NCBI GenBank assembly: GCA_037903475.1
Contig: JBAJFG010000611.1
Coordinates: 2,418,001-2,482,000 of the forward strand
Origin: Ancylostoma caninum
Lineage: Eukaryota; Nematoda; Chromadorea; Rhabditida; Ancylostomatidae
Length of the DNA stretch: 64,000 bases
Reading direction: 5' to 3'
Shown here: piece by piece, positions 33,054-44,109 of the stretch
Layout of the letters: each line of letters begins with the position of its first letter
How positions within the stretch are numbered: position 1 is the first letter of the stretch
Notes under the pieces: generated by a model
Database searches by the model: none
Told to the model about the DNA's origin: nothing
The model's input: the letters and a program-made list of their open reading frames with translations, nothing else
Program-made: the position numbers and the translations under genes

Positions 33054-34237
33054 CGTGGGTTCAACCCTTCATACTCCATATTTATTTGTTTTTTAGTACG
33101 TTACAGTGAACGTGGTAGATAGGAGCAAACACTGCACGGACAATAAAAATTTAACCAGTAGAAAAGAAAGTGAAAGAGAAGAAGAAAGAAAAACGAACAC
33201 AACGTTAGACAACGGATGCTCAATTTACCTGAGGAATTTTTTTTCTAAACATGCGACAACAGCAACATCCAAAATTTTGACTTTCTATGCAATCAAACCA
33301 CTGTTGTTGCCCAGAATGGTTTATCCAGCTAGAAGTAGCTGGTCACTCCAGTTGGAAAACTAGCTCAAAATCCAAGAGCAACTGCCCGCCCCCGCTGAGA
33401 TGGCCTATATCACCACCTCAGCGGTAATAGGAGCATTTCAGAGGTTCAATCCAGGTAACGATTTTCATGTCTGAACCTTTGGGAGATTCAAAACCTGAGC
33501 CGTAGTCTTGATAATTCTATGAAAGTTGCATCATCGTAGGCACAGCATTCTCAACATATTTATAAGCAGTCAGATGCGTTTCAACGCTCCAGAAGGACAA
33601 CCAGTATATAGCCTAAATTAATTGAGCGCTCTTGTTCACAATTACATTTCCTTCCATTTCTACATCGCGCGAATCGACCATTCATATTGGGTCAAACTAG
33701 GACCAACCAAACCTGTCCTTTCCGAAAGATTTAAAGAATTTGATCGCTGGATTTGTTTCAGGGTCTTGCGAAATCTTCCATTTTCAGTTTTACTCTTCAT
33801 GGCTCACGAGTTTTGGTCGAGAAAAATGGAAAATTCCAGATTTCTATGAAATAATGAGGATAGAGGTCCCCACTGATGGGATGATTACTAACGATTCCAG
33901 CATGAAGCTTAATTATGAGAATCTTGAAAAAAAATGCACTTGCTGCAGAACAACATTCTCGTTTTTGACGCTCGAGAATTCTTAAGATTCTTTTGCTTTT
34001 GCACCAAAATTCATTGCAAAGTGCATGTTCAAACAGTTATTCGCATTGAAAATCCGGACTGGTTATTTGTTGAGTTGCTTCATATGTTCATTATGAGGTG
34101 ATAAGCAGATCTGAACGTTTCTGCTTCTTCACGTTTTGTGTTCGAGAAAGTCCGAGCCGAAACTGGAAATCCATGCCAGTCTGTTCAACTCCTTGAATTT
34201 TTGAATTTGTATTTTGTGCTAGCAATCTAAGGTTCTA

Positions 34238-34503
34238 AGTGGACGTCAATGGCGTTGGCCCATTCGCGGCCTCGAGAAGGACATCGCGCAACCGCACCGC
34301 GCGCCGTGATCGAGTTTTCTGCTGCTGTTATGCTATTTCTAATAGCTTTTCGACTCGATTTCAAGGTTTTCTGCCGAATCGGGAAGGAAAGAGCCTAGAA
34401 ATAGCATTCCGGCGGCAGACGACACCAATCCCAGCGTGCGCGGCGCGGTCGCGCTGCACCCTTCTCAAGGCTGCCGATGGGCCACTACCATTACCGTCCA
34501 CTG
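34238..34503. mobile_element. CAGTGGACG-type Tc1/mariner MITE, copy 2
   Basis: Second copy of the family at 9574-9806: ends AGTGGACGTCAATGG...CCATTACCGTCCACTG, TA on both sides (left end lacks one base). Both copies share TTTTCTGCTGCTGTTATGCT in the interior. 266 bases, no coding capacity. Confidence 0.85.
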
Positions 34504-34808
34504 TACATTAATTAACATTTTCTGGATATGATTTTAAGGGATTTAACCTTTACTTCCGCACAGTTTTGGTTTGTTTTTACCATTATGTTATTAGGTTAGT
34601 GAAAAAATAATGCACGTTGTTCGTTGCTTCACCTTTGGTGCAGAAAATTTCCGGTATTTCTTATCACCGCTATGAGAAGTTGTATGTGGTTCTATAGCAG
34701 ATTTTACGACCTTTTTGAATATCTTATGCATTATGAATGGAATTAACGTTTCCGGTGAATTTTTATTTCTGGAACGAAAGACGCCAAAACAAATTTTTTG
34801 TCAAACTC

Positions 34809-35055
34809 GCTTCAGCGAGCTAGAACTCGGCGGTATCGCAACAGAAACGGCTCGATATACCACCATAGTACTGGCCAAGGAAGTATGAGCAAATATATAC
34901 CGCAAAACTGTGGGATGTTTCCGACGTGGTCTGTTTTGCTTCGAAAATAAGGAATGTCGCATAGGTCTTCCTGGGTTTGCGACCCCAACTCGTGGCAATC
35001 ATCGAAGAGCACACAAACAACATATTTGGTTCCGCAGAACCTCGGCGGTAATTGC
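34809..35055 (-). CDS. Possible exon, Cys-containing product
   Basis: The frame reads GTKYVVCVLFDDCHELGSQT, then EDLCDIPYFRSKTDHVGNIP and a hydrophobic end to TGA. The codon pattern is coding-like and the 5' side has an AG acceptor near 35049. No family recognised. The final hydrophobic 30 residues could be an anchor. Confidence 0.35.
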
Positions 35056-35967
35056 AGTCAGACCATCCCTTCCTCTAGTAAGATTGGGAGGATGAAAAGC
35101 TCGACGAGTAGATGTTGCGCATACTGAACTAGTACCAGATTGATCCTCGTTGATAGGTCTGCTTCGCGCCTTTTTAGTGAAAGAGTTGTGACCGAACAAT
35201 TGGTCGCTTAGTAATGCAATGTGAAGTATAGATCCTCTACGACAAAATGAAGTGCACTTAGTTGCAATATGTAAATGAAATAAATAAGAAATCCCACTGT
35301 GTAAGCCTAGCATTGCTCAATAAAATCTATTCTACTCTTCTACACAGCACCGTCCATTCATATCTCGTACCCCAAAGTCCCTGCAAGCTGGAACAATCGG
35401 GCTAGGAAGCTTTGCCTCATACATCATAACCAGCTAAGCTCTCGCTCTCGGACTACCACTTCCCAGAGAATTTGGACGACCTAGCGATATGCATGCGGTT
35501 GCGGAAAAGGCTTAGACAGTGCCACAGCAGTTTCAGATTGAGAACACTATCATGTTATATATGGATTGTTGAATATAGATAAATTCCGCAGTTTTATCCC
35601 ATTTCTTAACTTTACGACCGCTTTTCCTCCACTAAGCCATTGAACTTATGAGAAACTCAAACATGAGATGACAAAGCAGCAGCAGAACCCTTGATTGGCA
35701 TGATTGGGCTCAACTGAGAACACGTCCCATGAAGAATTGATTTTTTGTATGAGGAAGGCACAATCAAGATGACGTTGGTGACACATGGTATTCAAATACG
35801 ATCCACTCCAGTATAAAATCAGCGGAACAGCTCGAAATGTCACTTCACAAAGGCTTCTAGCATGTCTTGTCTACTCATCGCTATTGTGCTTGTTGTAAGT
35901 GAACAACTTTCCTTTACAATCCGTAGGAGAAAAGGTAACAATGATCTCAGATACAGTAAGGTAACCG

Positions 35968-36209
35968 CTATACTTCTCGAGGAGTATAGCACCTTGCGCC
36001 GCTGTCGCCGGTGGCCGTCAATGTTAGCGACCGCCCACAATCGATAGGCACCGACGTCGCAGTCGCTATTATCGGCGGTCGCCGATGTTGGCGACTGCCA
36101 TTCGCCAACTTCGGCGGCCGCCGCGACGCTCTGCCCACAATCGATGCGCTTCGGTGTCACAGTCGCCAGCGACGGCGATGCAGGGTGCTACAGTCTTCGA
36201 GGACTATAG
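35968..36209. mobile_element. GC-rich MITE with palindromic ends, copy 2
   Basis: Inverted relative to copy 1 (23941-24254). The left end palindrome is built on CTATACTTCTC and the right on CTACAGTCTTC, so each palindrome type stays with the same end of the element in both copies. The interior has TTGGCGACTG and ATCGATTGTGGGCGG blocks shared with copy 1. 242 bases. Confidence 0.8.
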
Positions 36210-36723
36210 AGGCAGTGTAAGCGTCAATGAAGGCTGTGTTTTTCTGTGCCTTCTAAAAGCTTCCACCCGATCGGAGTGGTGGCGCCGCGTGCCTTCCGAG
36301 GCCGCAAAAAAAACTCACCGCCACTGGCGCACACTGTAGAAACTTCTGCACCAAAGCTTCAATGGTCGTGGCCAATCGTGGAGGTTGTGTCAGGGAGATC
36401 TAGGGCATGTAAGTGTGCCTCGCACGATAAGCAAAAAAAAAGACTGTTAAGGTAGATAGCGCTGTTACTAAAGAGGCAGGATAGAAGTGACTGCCATTAC
36501 AGAACTAACCATAAAAACTTCATTGGATTGATCACAAGGATTCAGTAAAAAGTGGGCCTGGCTTCCATCGTCCTGTCTTGAGCAAATAAAAATCGGAAAA
36601 CCATATGACATGCAATCTTAATGAGCACGTACTTTGGATTTTCGATACATTTTTGAAGGATATTGTTGTTTGTACCTTGATTTCTGAGATTGTTCCTACT
36701 ACGAAATTCCTCCAAGACCATAG

Positions 36724-37476
36724 CAAACAAATCATCGAGAAGGATCCTCCATTACTCCTCTGTTTCAACGGGAGCTTCGCTCTGATCTTAAAGACTTCGT
36801 GATGGGGTCTGATTGCTACCCTAGAACTGCGTTACTTCACAGGTTGATTTATGACTACATGGACTGCCATTAATTGGCCTTCTCAGAACGGCTTTTTGTA
36901 GGATTATTCCTTGACAGGCCGCGTACAGTATCGGCGATATACCTTTTAAGGCTGCCGAACTTGTCCGCTCGTCTTCATGGGAGATGGTCCAGGTTACCCT
37001 TGCTAGCGAATACTACGATAATAACATGAAGTACGCACTGGACGACTTTAATGACCTAGTAAGCAACCTTCGGCTCCCACGTCTCGATGAACCATTATTC
37101 ATTTTTGTCTGTACTAGTTCGACGAATTTGCCCAACAGCAAGGGATTCGTTTCCACAGAGGAAACTTCCGCGAGATCGAGACCTTCATTAAAGGACTTCC
37201 TGTGGCGAAGTATGGGCTGCGCGGTGTGGACTGTGAACAGGTACTTTCTGCTTTCTCATCCACATAACAATGGTGAAATGCATTTTGTTGCAGTTCCGGC
37301 AATTCCTCAGTGGTGTGAAAGCTCAGAGGTATCATCTGCAGTACGCTGCCGTGAAGTGTGGACCAATGACATTTTCATTCTGTATGGCATTCTCATGTAC
37401 TCCAGAGGACTTTATTTTTGCAAATGCAACTACAACTACAACTGCCGCTACATGGACAGTTTGGTCCAAAGCTTGA
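36724..37476 (+). CDS. Four-exon gene, 3' part, unidentified
   Basis: Exons 36724-36798, 36918-37058, 37118-37240 and 37294-37476 all join in phase 0 with introns of 119, 59 and 53 nt; donors GTGATG, GTAAGC, GTACTT; acceptors CCATAG, TTGACAG, TACTAG, GTTGCAG. The 173-residue product reads ...LFQRELRSDLKDF-AAYSIGD, later FDEFAQQQGIRFHRGNFREI, then a Cys-rich end (VKCGPMTFSFCMAFSCTPED) and a Thr-rich tail to TGA. The spacing of late cysteines suggests a disulfide-rich extracellular domain (inference). The first exon is the least certain; upstream exons are missing. Confidence 0.65.
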
Positions 37477-37489
37477 AATGAATAAACGC

Positions 37490-38870
37490 CTTTCCGTACT
37501 TACTTATTGTGCTGTATTGAAATTAGGCGACACATCAATAATTACATGTCATCCGGTAATGGTCTTAATCTAACATGCCTTCTTGCACTTACTCCATTCC
37601 ATCATCTCGTTAGTTTGGTACAGTAGCTCTGCCAGTTTTTTCCCTCACAACTGTGCAAATTTTTGCAGATCTAGATCTTGTGATATGCTCGTAGAGCAAA
37701 TTAGACCCTTCTCTGACGTAGATCTTTCTCCAACATTGAAAGAAAATCAGAAAATCATAGGCTTTATTTTATATACGTCCGTGCACGGATAGTGTGTCGC
37801 AACCAACAGGACTATTTGGAATTTTTGAAACGGCTCCAAATCCCTATTTTGTCGGACAAGTTTATTGAGGATTGAGATCAGCTATCATCTGCAACATGGC
37901 ACACCTTCAAATAAGGATGACATAGCGGCTTAGCGAGGGATGGATACAAGAGGTCCGCGGCAATCCGAAACGAAATACATATGTTATCCATTCGTGGTGA
38001 ATGGCACTGCGAAAAAAGTTATTACCTTGTCTGTGCAGTATATACGTGCAGTTTCTGCAGCCAATTACCGTAACCATATATAAGTGGGCGTTGACCATAC
38101 AAAATGGATACAGAATTCGCGATCAGTATTCCGAATAACTCGCATGGGTGATCTCAGCCGAAAGAAAATGCGAAACTACGGATGAAGATTTACACCTTGA
38201 TTTCCTCCTATAACTCACAACGATGCTTCACAGAAGGACTTCCAGCGAATGCCACACTGCCTCATGCAGCTTGTAACGCTGATTTCATTCATTTGTTTGA
38301 AAAATGCTGAAATTTTTACATGACTTCTAACTCTACTTGCTGAGGAGAAAGCGGGGTTCAGATACCACGGATGAGCTATCAAACTCAAAATGAGAAAGCA
38401 AATTGAAAAAATGCGATATGGGGAAAGAACCGGAGTACTGGCGAAATTACTCATGCCGATTCCCGAATAGTGCAAGATAAATTCAGAATTCGGCATGAGT
38501 AATTGTAATCCTGATGGTATATTTTACGTGGAGTATAGCACACCAGTTAATCAAAAAAGTCTTGAATATTCTAGGAAAAAAAATTTCTATATCTCTGATC
38601 GTTACTGTTTGTCCGTGAGAAACGGACCGTTTGGACCCTTCCGATCAGAGTGGAATCAGCGACCGGCTGAAAGGACGCCGCAATTGGTCGACTGTTTCCA
38701 GTCTGCAGCGGAGCGGTTGTTGCGCTGCAGTCGATGCGGCAACACGGAGATGCCGGCCTGGACGAGTTGCGCGTCGCTCGTTCAGATGAGGCGCGAAGAG
38801 CAACTAGTTGCTGCCAACCCGTCGTGCTGCCTGAAAGCGTGCGTCGCGAACACGAACGAACAACGCGAAC
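37490..38870. other. No clear gene
   Basis: Open blocks at 38215-38496 (-) and 38495-38923 (+) have no recognised motif; the GC-rich stretch at 38640-38880 precedes the Penelope-like element and may belong to it. Confidence 0.3.
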
Positions 38871-38879
38871 AACACAGCA

Positions 38880-39335
38880 CAAGCCCTGAGAACAAGAATT
38901 TTTCAGCATTTAGGGGATATTAAGCTGGGAACTCTTTTTACATTCTTAGTATCACATTTCAGAGATACGGGACATGACCCAGAAGCCATTGATATGGATA
39001 TTTTGGACCATGTTAAAGAGAACGAAAACGTTAAACAAAAGTTAAGAGATAAAGAGGCTTTTTGGATCGAACTGATGGTCTGGGCATACCCTCTTGGCCT
39101 TAATGATCAAACTAAACGTTGTGGTAACATTTCTAATAAATTAATTCCCCTTGGGAAATCCCAGCACCCCTATTTTTGCTCTCCATTATCCTGTAGAAAT
39201 GATAGAGAAAGAGGTAAGAAAAGACGTTCTCGAAAAAGCAAAGATTGTGAAGATCATTCAAGCAACGTTGTAGATAGAATAGCAACTAGTAGTGGACATT
39301 CTTCATATACATATTTTCGAACATTGAATAAATAG
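38880..39335 (+). pseudogene. GIY-YIG endonuclease remnant of PLE
   Basis: Read before the ATG at 38994 the frame gives ALRTRIFQHLGDIKL, then SHFRDTGHDPEAIDMDIL and KEAFWIELMVWAYPLGLND. This matches the second half of PLE GIY-YIG domains: R-x-x-x-H helix, HFxxxGH, E-x-x-WI and P-x-GLN. The GIY/YIG strands themselves are not seen; a stop lies upstream. The tail is Lys/Arg-rich (RGKKRRSRKSKDC). Confidence 0.65.
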
Positions 39336-39420
39336 GATGTGAAGCTATTGATTGACTTAACATTCACCTCTCAGTTTCAAGAATTATCCTTCAGTTTGAG
39401 ATGCAAAATTTATGGCCTAG

Positions 39421-40955
39421 TTGCTTCACCTTTTTGAAGGACCAATAAGTGTAGCATATACAAAGTACATGGAAGAAAAAACATATGTTCCTATTGAGTA
39501 CATTGGTGATATAATGTACAGATTAAGACTGACAAGAATTATCAATAATCAAGCTTTGAAAGAAAGTTTATCAGAATGTCTCGCTGAGAAGGAAATTTTA
39601 GATAAATTGAGAATTAGAATTTATTACAATACGGAACCCCCCATATCAATGTTATTGTGCAATTACAATAGGTTTCTCAAGAATTTAATGGAAGATAAGA
39701 TAGAGGAGATTGAAAATTCAAGTTGTATTTGCTTCAAGTATCATGACTACATCGACAAGGAATTGGGGCATATTTGTACTGGGAATCTAAATATTATTGA
39801 GGATGAGAAACTCAGACAATTATTCAGTAAAGGAACAAAGTTTAGATTGGCAAGGAAGGTTACCAAAGATGAGGTTATGGGACAAGTTTTTTCATTAACC
39901 AAACAGCTAACGTATAAATTAATCAGAAAGACAAGAACTAATCCTAGGCGTTGTGAATTTGTAGAACAAAAGATAAATGATTACTTGTATAAGAAAATTA
40001 AACCCAAACTACATTCTTTATTTGATTATGATGAAGTTAGTAAATATGATTTTGATAGAAATTTACTAAAAAGATTACATGATCATTTTGTAAGAACCCC
40101 AGTTGATAAAGCACCATCCAGCTTTACCATTACATGTAAAAAGCTGTACATACTAATGATTGAAAAAGAACTTGAACAAAACGATTTAAATGGTAGTACA
40201 TATGAGTTGTCTGATAAGCAAGAGGACACCATATAAAGCATCCATTATAGAACAATCATGGGTCTAAGAATTAAAAGTTCGGATCGATATTTCGACATAC
40301 CTAGAATTTACGGTATTCCTAAAATGCACAGGAATCCTATCAAATCCCGGTTTATAACAGGGGCAAAGCATAGTAGTATAAAGCCGTTAGCAAAGAATTT
40401 ACAAATTATTCTCTCACATATTAAAACTTATTTTGGTAACTATTGTAAAGTCATATTACAAAGAACGGGCATTAAACACTTCTGGGCTATCGGCTATAGC
40501 ATAAAAGTAGGTTCAGAAATAACAACTATGAATTCAGAGCTGGAGTTTATCTGCAGATTTTACAAGTTCTACCTCATGATATTGCAGAAAGAAATGTCAT
40601 TAAAGTTATTTTGCTCTGTATGAAAGACTACAAGTTTGTAAACGTTTGTGGTAGTAAAGTAAAATAAGCTCACATAGATAATGCTAATAGAGGAACTTTT
40701 TTCAGAAAGGAAGATGTAATTTACATGATAGATTATCTTTTAAATTCAAGCTACGTTAGCTATGGGAGTAGGATTTACAAACAAATAAGGGGGATACCTC
40801 AGGGTACTTCATGTAGTCCGCAGTTGGCAGATCTCACTTTGGCATATATGGAATATGAATATATTAATAGAACTTTAGCGAATACTACAAACATAAACAC
40901 ATTGAAATATTACAATGACACCTACAGATATATTGATGACATACTACAAATCCCA
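39421..40955 (+). pseudogene. PLE reverse transcriptase, N-terminal and core
   Basis: Motifs in order: CICFKYHDYIDKELGHICTG near residue 100 (Zn-finger-like Cys-x-Cys...H), FVRTPVDKAPSSFTITCKK (RT1, the PVDKA block of PLEs), YGIPKMHRNPIKSRFITGAK (RT2), then a frame change, GIPQGTSCSPQLADLTLAYM (RT4) and YIDD at 40929-40940 (the catalytic YxDD). The DFTSLY-type aspartate block is lost around the frameshift. Confidence 0.85.
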
Positions 40956-41348
40956 CATAAAGGATAAAAAGGATAAAGTGGTCGGCGTTAATCAATCCCG
41001 TCACGAGGGATGCGCCACGCATTCGACTTCATCTGAGCATCGTAGAGGCGTTGAATGCGTATGTGCCCTGTACAATGACTTGCGGGGGGCACCCGATGTA
41101 CCAAGTCAGTGCTTCATCCTCCCAGACTCCTCTGGTACCAATTTACCGACCCCTGAGGGATGGAGGGCTTGGTTGGCCTCGGGCGAGATCGAACCATCGA
41201 TCGTGTGCGTGCGCAGCGAGCCTCTAACCACAGCGCCACACGCGCCCTTGCCGGATGCCTTCCTGGACTATCCGAAGGAGATCACGGGGGACGTTCCAAG
41301 CAGTGAACCCCAAACACTGCGATACTTAACTCTGACAAATCCCACATA
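40946..41348 (-). mobile_element. tRNA-derived SINE inside the PLE
   Basis: The insertion 40960-41334 is flanked by a perfect 14-base direct repeat ACAAATCCCACATA (40946-40959, 41335-41348). On the minus strand it carries a pol III A box (TGGCGCTGTGG, 41228-41238) and B box (GGTTCGATCT, 41186-41195) about 43 bases apart, and ends with repeated TTTATCC, typical of a SINE tail. Removing it restores the PLE frame from YIDDILQIPH to the thumb. About 84 bases precede the A box, so the head is longer than a plain tRNA-derived SINE. Confidence 0.8.
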
Positions 41349-42069
41349 GGGCCGAGATATTTGAAAACAGTTTGAGGGACATATACGATCCTACGCTTAT
41401 TGTAGAAAAGACCAACAACTCCAATAGAATAACAACCTTCTTAGACTTGGAAGTGATTGTTAAAAACAAGAAAGTGGTCACTAGGCTCTATAACAAAACG
41501 GATGCTTATAAATTCAAGGTAGTTAGATATACCAATTTTAAGTCTAACATACCTTTGAGTATAATTATTAACACGTTTACGACGGAATTAATCAGAATTA
41601 ATAGAAGCTGTAGCAACTTTGTTGACTTCAAAGATGGAGTTTTGGAGTTATGCAATACATCTCTGTCTAATGGATGGAGCATTACGGATACCGTCAACAC
41701 ACTTCATAGGTCACTCACTAGAGGACCAATTTTGTTGCGAAAATACGGGTTACCACTAGAATATCTCATTGTTTTCAATCACATCATTAGAGACAGTTTG
41801 GAATACAGTGGTAGTTCAACAGGAAGAACTTCAAATTGTCTTAGTGGTCAAAATTGGAGTGCAACAGTAGGTCATGACTTACCACTAACAATTTGGGCGG
41901 GTAACAAATGCTATAAGACGGTAATAGAATAGTTGGAGCAGTCTTTATACTTCATTCTACTCTATTCGACTGCCTCCATATTCACGACTCTTTAGTTCCT
42001 GATACTCTACCTCACTCCCACTCCATCAACTACTCCACATGTACTACATCTTTTGAAACTTCCTTGGGA

Positions 42070-42160
42070 ACTACTGATGAAAGGGTCCAGTACCCAGGGG
42101 CACCAAAGAAGTCACTCAACCGGTCTAGTTCTTAGCCCTGAAACCGGAAAGTGTGTAAAG
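42070..42160 (+). ncRNA. Weak hammerhead-like motif after PLE
   Basis: CTGATGA (42074-42080) and CCCTGAAACC (42136-42145) could form the hammerhead core with an AGGG/CCCT stem II and a long loop, but the base expected at the cleavage site is G after GT, which does not fit NUH. Low confidence. Confidence 0.15.
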
Positions 42161-42937
42161 TACATCTTCAGATCTTTCCTCTTATTACTCCTCCATTACT
42201 ATGACTTCATTCCATCTGTGTTTCACACTGAAAACTGCAATTCTTTTGTTACTAAATCACGCAATATAAAGGTTTCGATTCATGGACCATGGACCGGAAC
42301 CATAATCCCGCTCAAAAAGTTCCCGGGCATATTGTACGCTCAAAATTCACACCTGGGAAGTTATCTGACGTCTTGAACAAGAATTTCGCATTCAGTTTCC
42401 ACGACGAAGTTGAGTGGTTACAGCAGGTGGACATCACTCAGAATCTTATGAAACCTTGCAAAAATGGTTATTCCTTATGATGATAGTATCTTAGTAAGTG
42501 TCGCCGCGGTGGAAAGCGGCTATTCGCCCAATCATATGTACGAGTACACCTTTTATGACTGTTTTTTTTATTATATGCCACTGACATTGGTGAGTGTATT
42601 GTTGTTGTTCTGAAACTGCATTCTAAATATTGTCCTTTTTTTTGGATAATTGCGTTTTCCTTTATTTTGGGCTGTGATTCATAGCATATTTAAAGAACAT
42701 TTTTGTGAATTAGCTTCTAGAAATTGTGCCGAAACAGATGGCAGTTCACTCGAATTACCATGTGTGTGTGTGTATTTTTGGATAACCTCTATTGTTATTT
42801 CGATAATTAAAGTATTTTCGCATCTTCTTCATTTGTATTACACATAATCTACCACAATTTCCTCGAAGTGATTGAATATGTTGTTTTCGTCAATCGCACT
42901 GTGATATGCACTGATGGACATACCTCGGAGTAAACAT

Positions 42938-43074
42938 CGCATTGCAATACGCCAATAGATCAAATTCTCAATCGAAAGGCTATGTGCGAGTGGTTTTTAG
43001 CGCTTTGGACGTAGCCTTTCGATTGAGAATTTGATCTATTGCAATTGATCAGCTGGAGCGCGTATTGCAATGCG
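42938..43074. repeat. Near-perfect long hairpin
   Basis: Outer arms CGCATTGCAATACGC (42938-42952) and GCGTATTGCAATGCG (43060-43074) are perfectly complementary. Inner arms 42953-42982 and 43012-43041 are 30 bases and perfectly complementary, around a 29-base loop. The only break is an 18-base insert (43042-43059) in the right arm. Confidence 0.9.
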
Positions 43075-43139
43075 AGCTGGTTGCACGGTACACTCAGACA
43101 ATTTTTGTGGGTGACCGCGCACCAGTCTCGCGCTGACAG

Positions 43140-43950
43140 CAGACCCCCCCCCCCTCTCCGCAGTCCTCCGCTGAGTCGGCCGCGGAGTAGGTGACATTAG
43201 AGTACGGTCAATCTAACAATGGCGCGTGGTCAGCCCGCAAAACTAACCAGGAGCTTTCCGAAGCGGGCATAGCAATCCTTACATATACTAGCCAAACTAG
43301 GGATATACACTATACCGGAGTTCACCTTCACTTTATTACATTCTATTGTGATATTGAAAAACAGTACATCCGGAACAGCGGAGGACAAATCGAAAGAATT
43401 GCAGATCGAACAAAAAAACTGTCAAGTAGAATTTCAGGACAATGGAGACATAAAACGTGCGGATACTGGAAAATGAGTCCGAATCGAAAAGAAATCGGTG
43501 CAAACGTCAACGTAAAGTGTACTGGAGAACGAATCTTAGTCCGAATAAAAAAAGGTCCAAACGTAAACGTAATCGTAACAAAACATAAGTTGCATAACAA
43601 TGTAAAAAGGGAAACTACAAACTTCAATTAAATTTTGTCGGAAAACCACAATAACATGTCAATACGAACCGTAATGGAAGCAATGGGCACCAAGAAGTTA
43701 GACTTCTCCTATGTCAACAAATGCGGCCACATTTTCGGATGTTCCATCGCGGGAAAGAGGCTGGCGCTCCTCCTGGACGTCCTTTTTTAGCCTGCTTCTG
43801 AAAGTAAAAGCTTCTAAGGGAATTCTACATCAACAAAGAAAGGAAAAAATCGCATACACTGCACGGAATCCATTGGTAGTCATTTCAGTAGATGACCTCA
43901 CATTTGCAAGCGCGGATATCTTCTCTATAAAGCAAGGATTGTAACAACTT
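43140..43950. other. Unresolved ORFs near PLE copy
   Basis: After a C-homopolymer at 43144-43155 there is a 146-codon plus frame (43191-43631) with repeated ACGTAAACGTAATCG-like units and a 77-codon frame at 43711-43944. No recognised domain; they may be part of a decayed retroelement. Confidence 0.3.
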
Positions 43951-44019
43951 CCATGTTCGCTCGTCTTTAAAGCTGGGCATTTTTAATATTGTCCAATTGT
44001 GTAATTTGCTTCTGCCACA

Positions 44020-44105
44020 CCAGGTTGTTACGGTGGAACTTTATTGACCTTACGTTTCAACGTAACCGTCGTCGTCAGAGGTCTGAAAGTGGCACCAGTT
44101 GTTCA
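44020..44105 (-). ncRNA. Hammerhead-ribozyme-like motif, PLE 3' region
   Basis: On the minus strand the core elements occur in order: CTGACGA (44078-44072), a GACG/CGTT stem II with GTTA loop, GAAA (44058-44055), a minimal stem III AC/GT with GTAAG loop and GTC (44048-44046) as the cleavage triplet. Stem I pairs CACTTT with AAAGT and GGTG with CACC around an internal loop. It lies just 3' of the GIY-YIG domain on the same strand, where PLE pseudo-LTRs are known to carry hammerheads. The unpaired C after CTGACGA is a departure from the consensus. Confidence 0.5.
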
Positions 44106-44109
44106 ATCT

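Larger units (their letters stand above)
38880..41935 (+). mobile_element. Penelope-like retroelement with EN before RT
   Basis: Order along the plus strand: a GIY-YIG-type endonuclease remnant (38880-39335), an RT N-terminal region with CIC...GHICTG (39421-40236), RT core parts (40258-40955) and the RT thumb (41343-41932, FLDLEVIVKNKKVVTRLYNK and SNIP). The 39421 and 40258 frames are the same frame split by one TAA; a frameshift follows near 40560. A SINE interrupts the RT after YIDD. No endonuclease follows the RT, so the layout fits PLEs in which the endonuclease is N-terminal; an upstream tandem copy is the alternative explanation. Dead copy. Confidence 0.8.

Noticed and set aside
33438..33455. 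B-box-like GGTTCAATCC
   Set aside because: No matching A box or acceptor stem.
42070..42160. Strong hammerhead call downstream of the 38.9-kb PLE
   Set aside because: CTGATGA and GAAAC are present but the cleavage triplet does not fit and stem II is short with a long loop; kept only as a low-confidence feature.
43191..43631. 146-codon ORF as a gene
   Set aside because: Contains internal repeats of ACGTAAACG type and lies among retroelement debris; no domain recognised.
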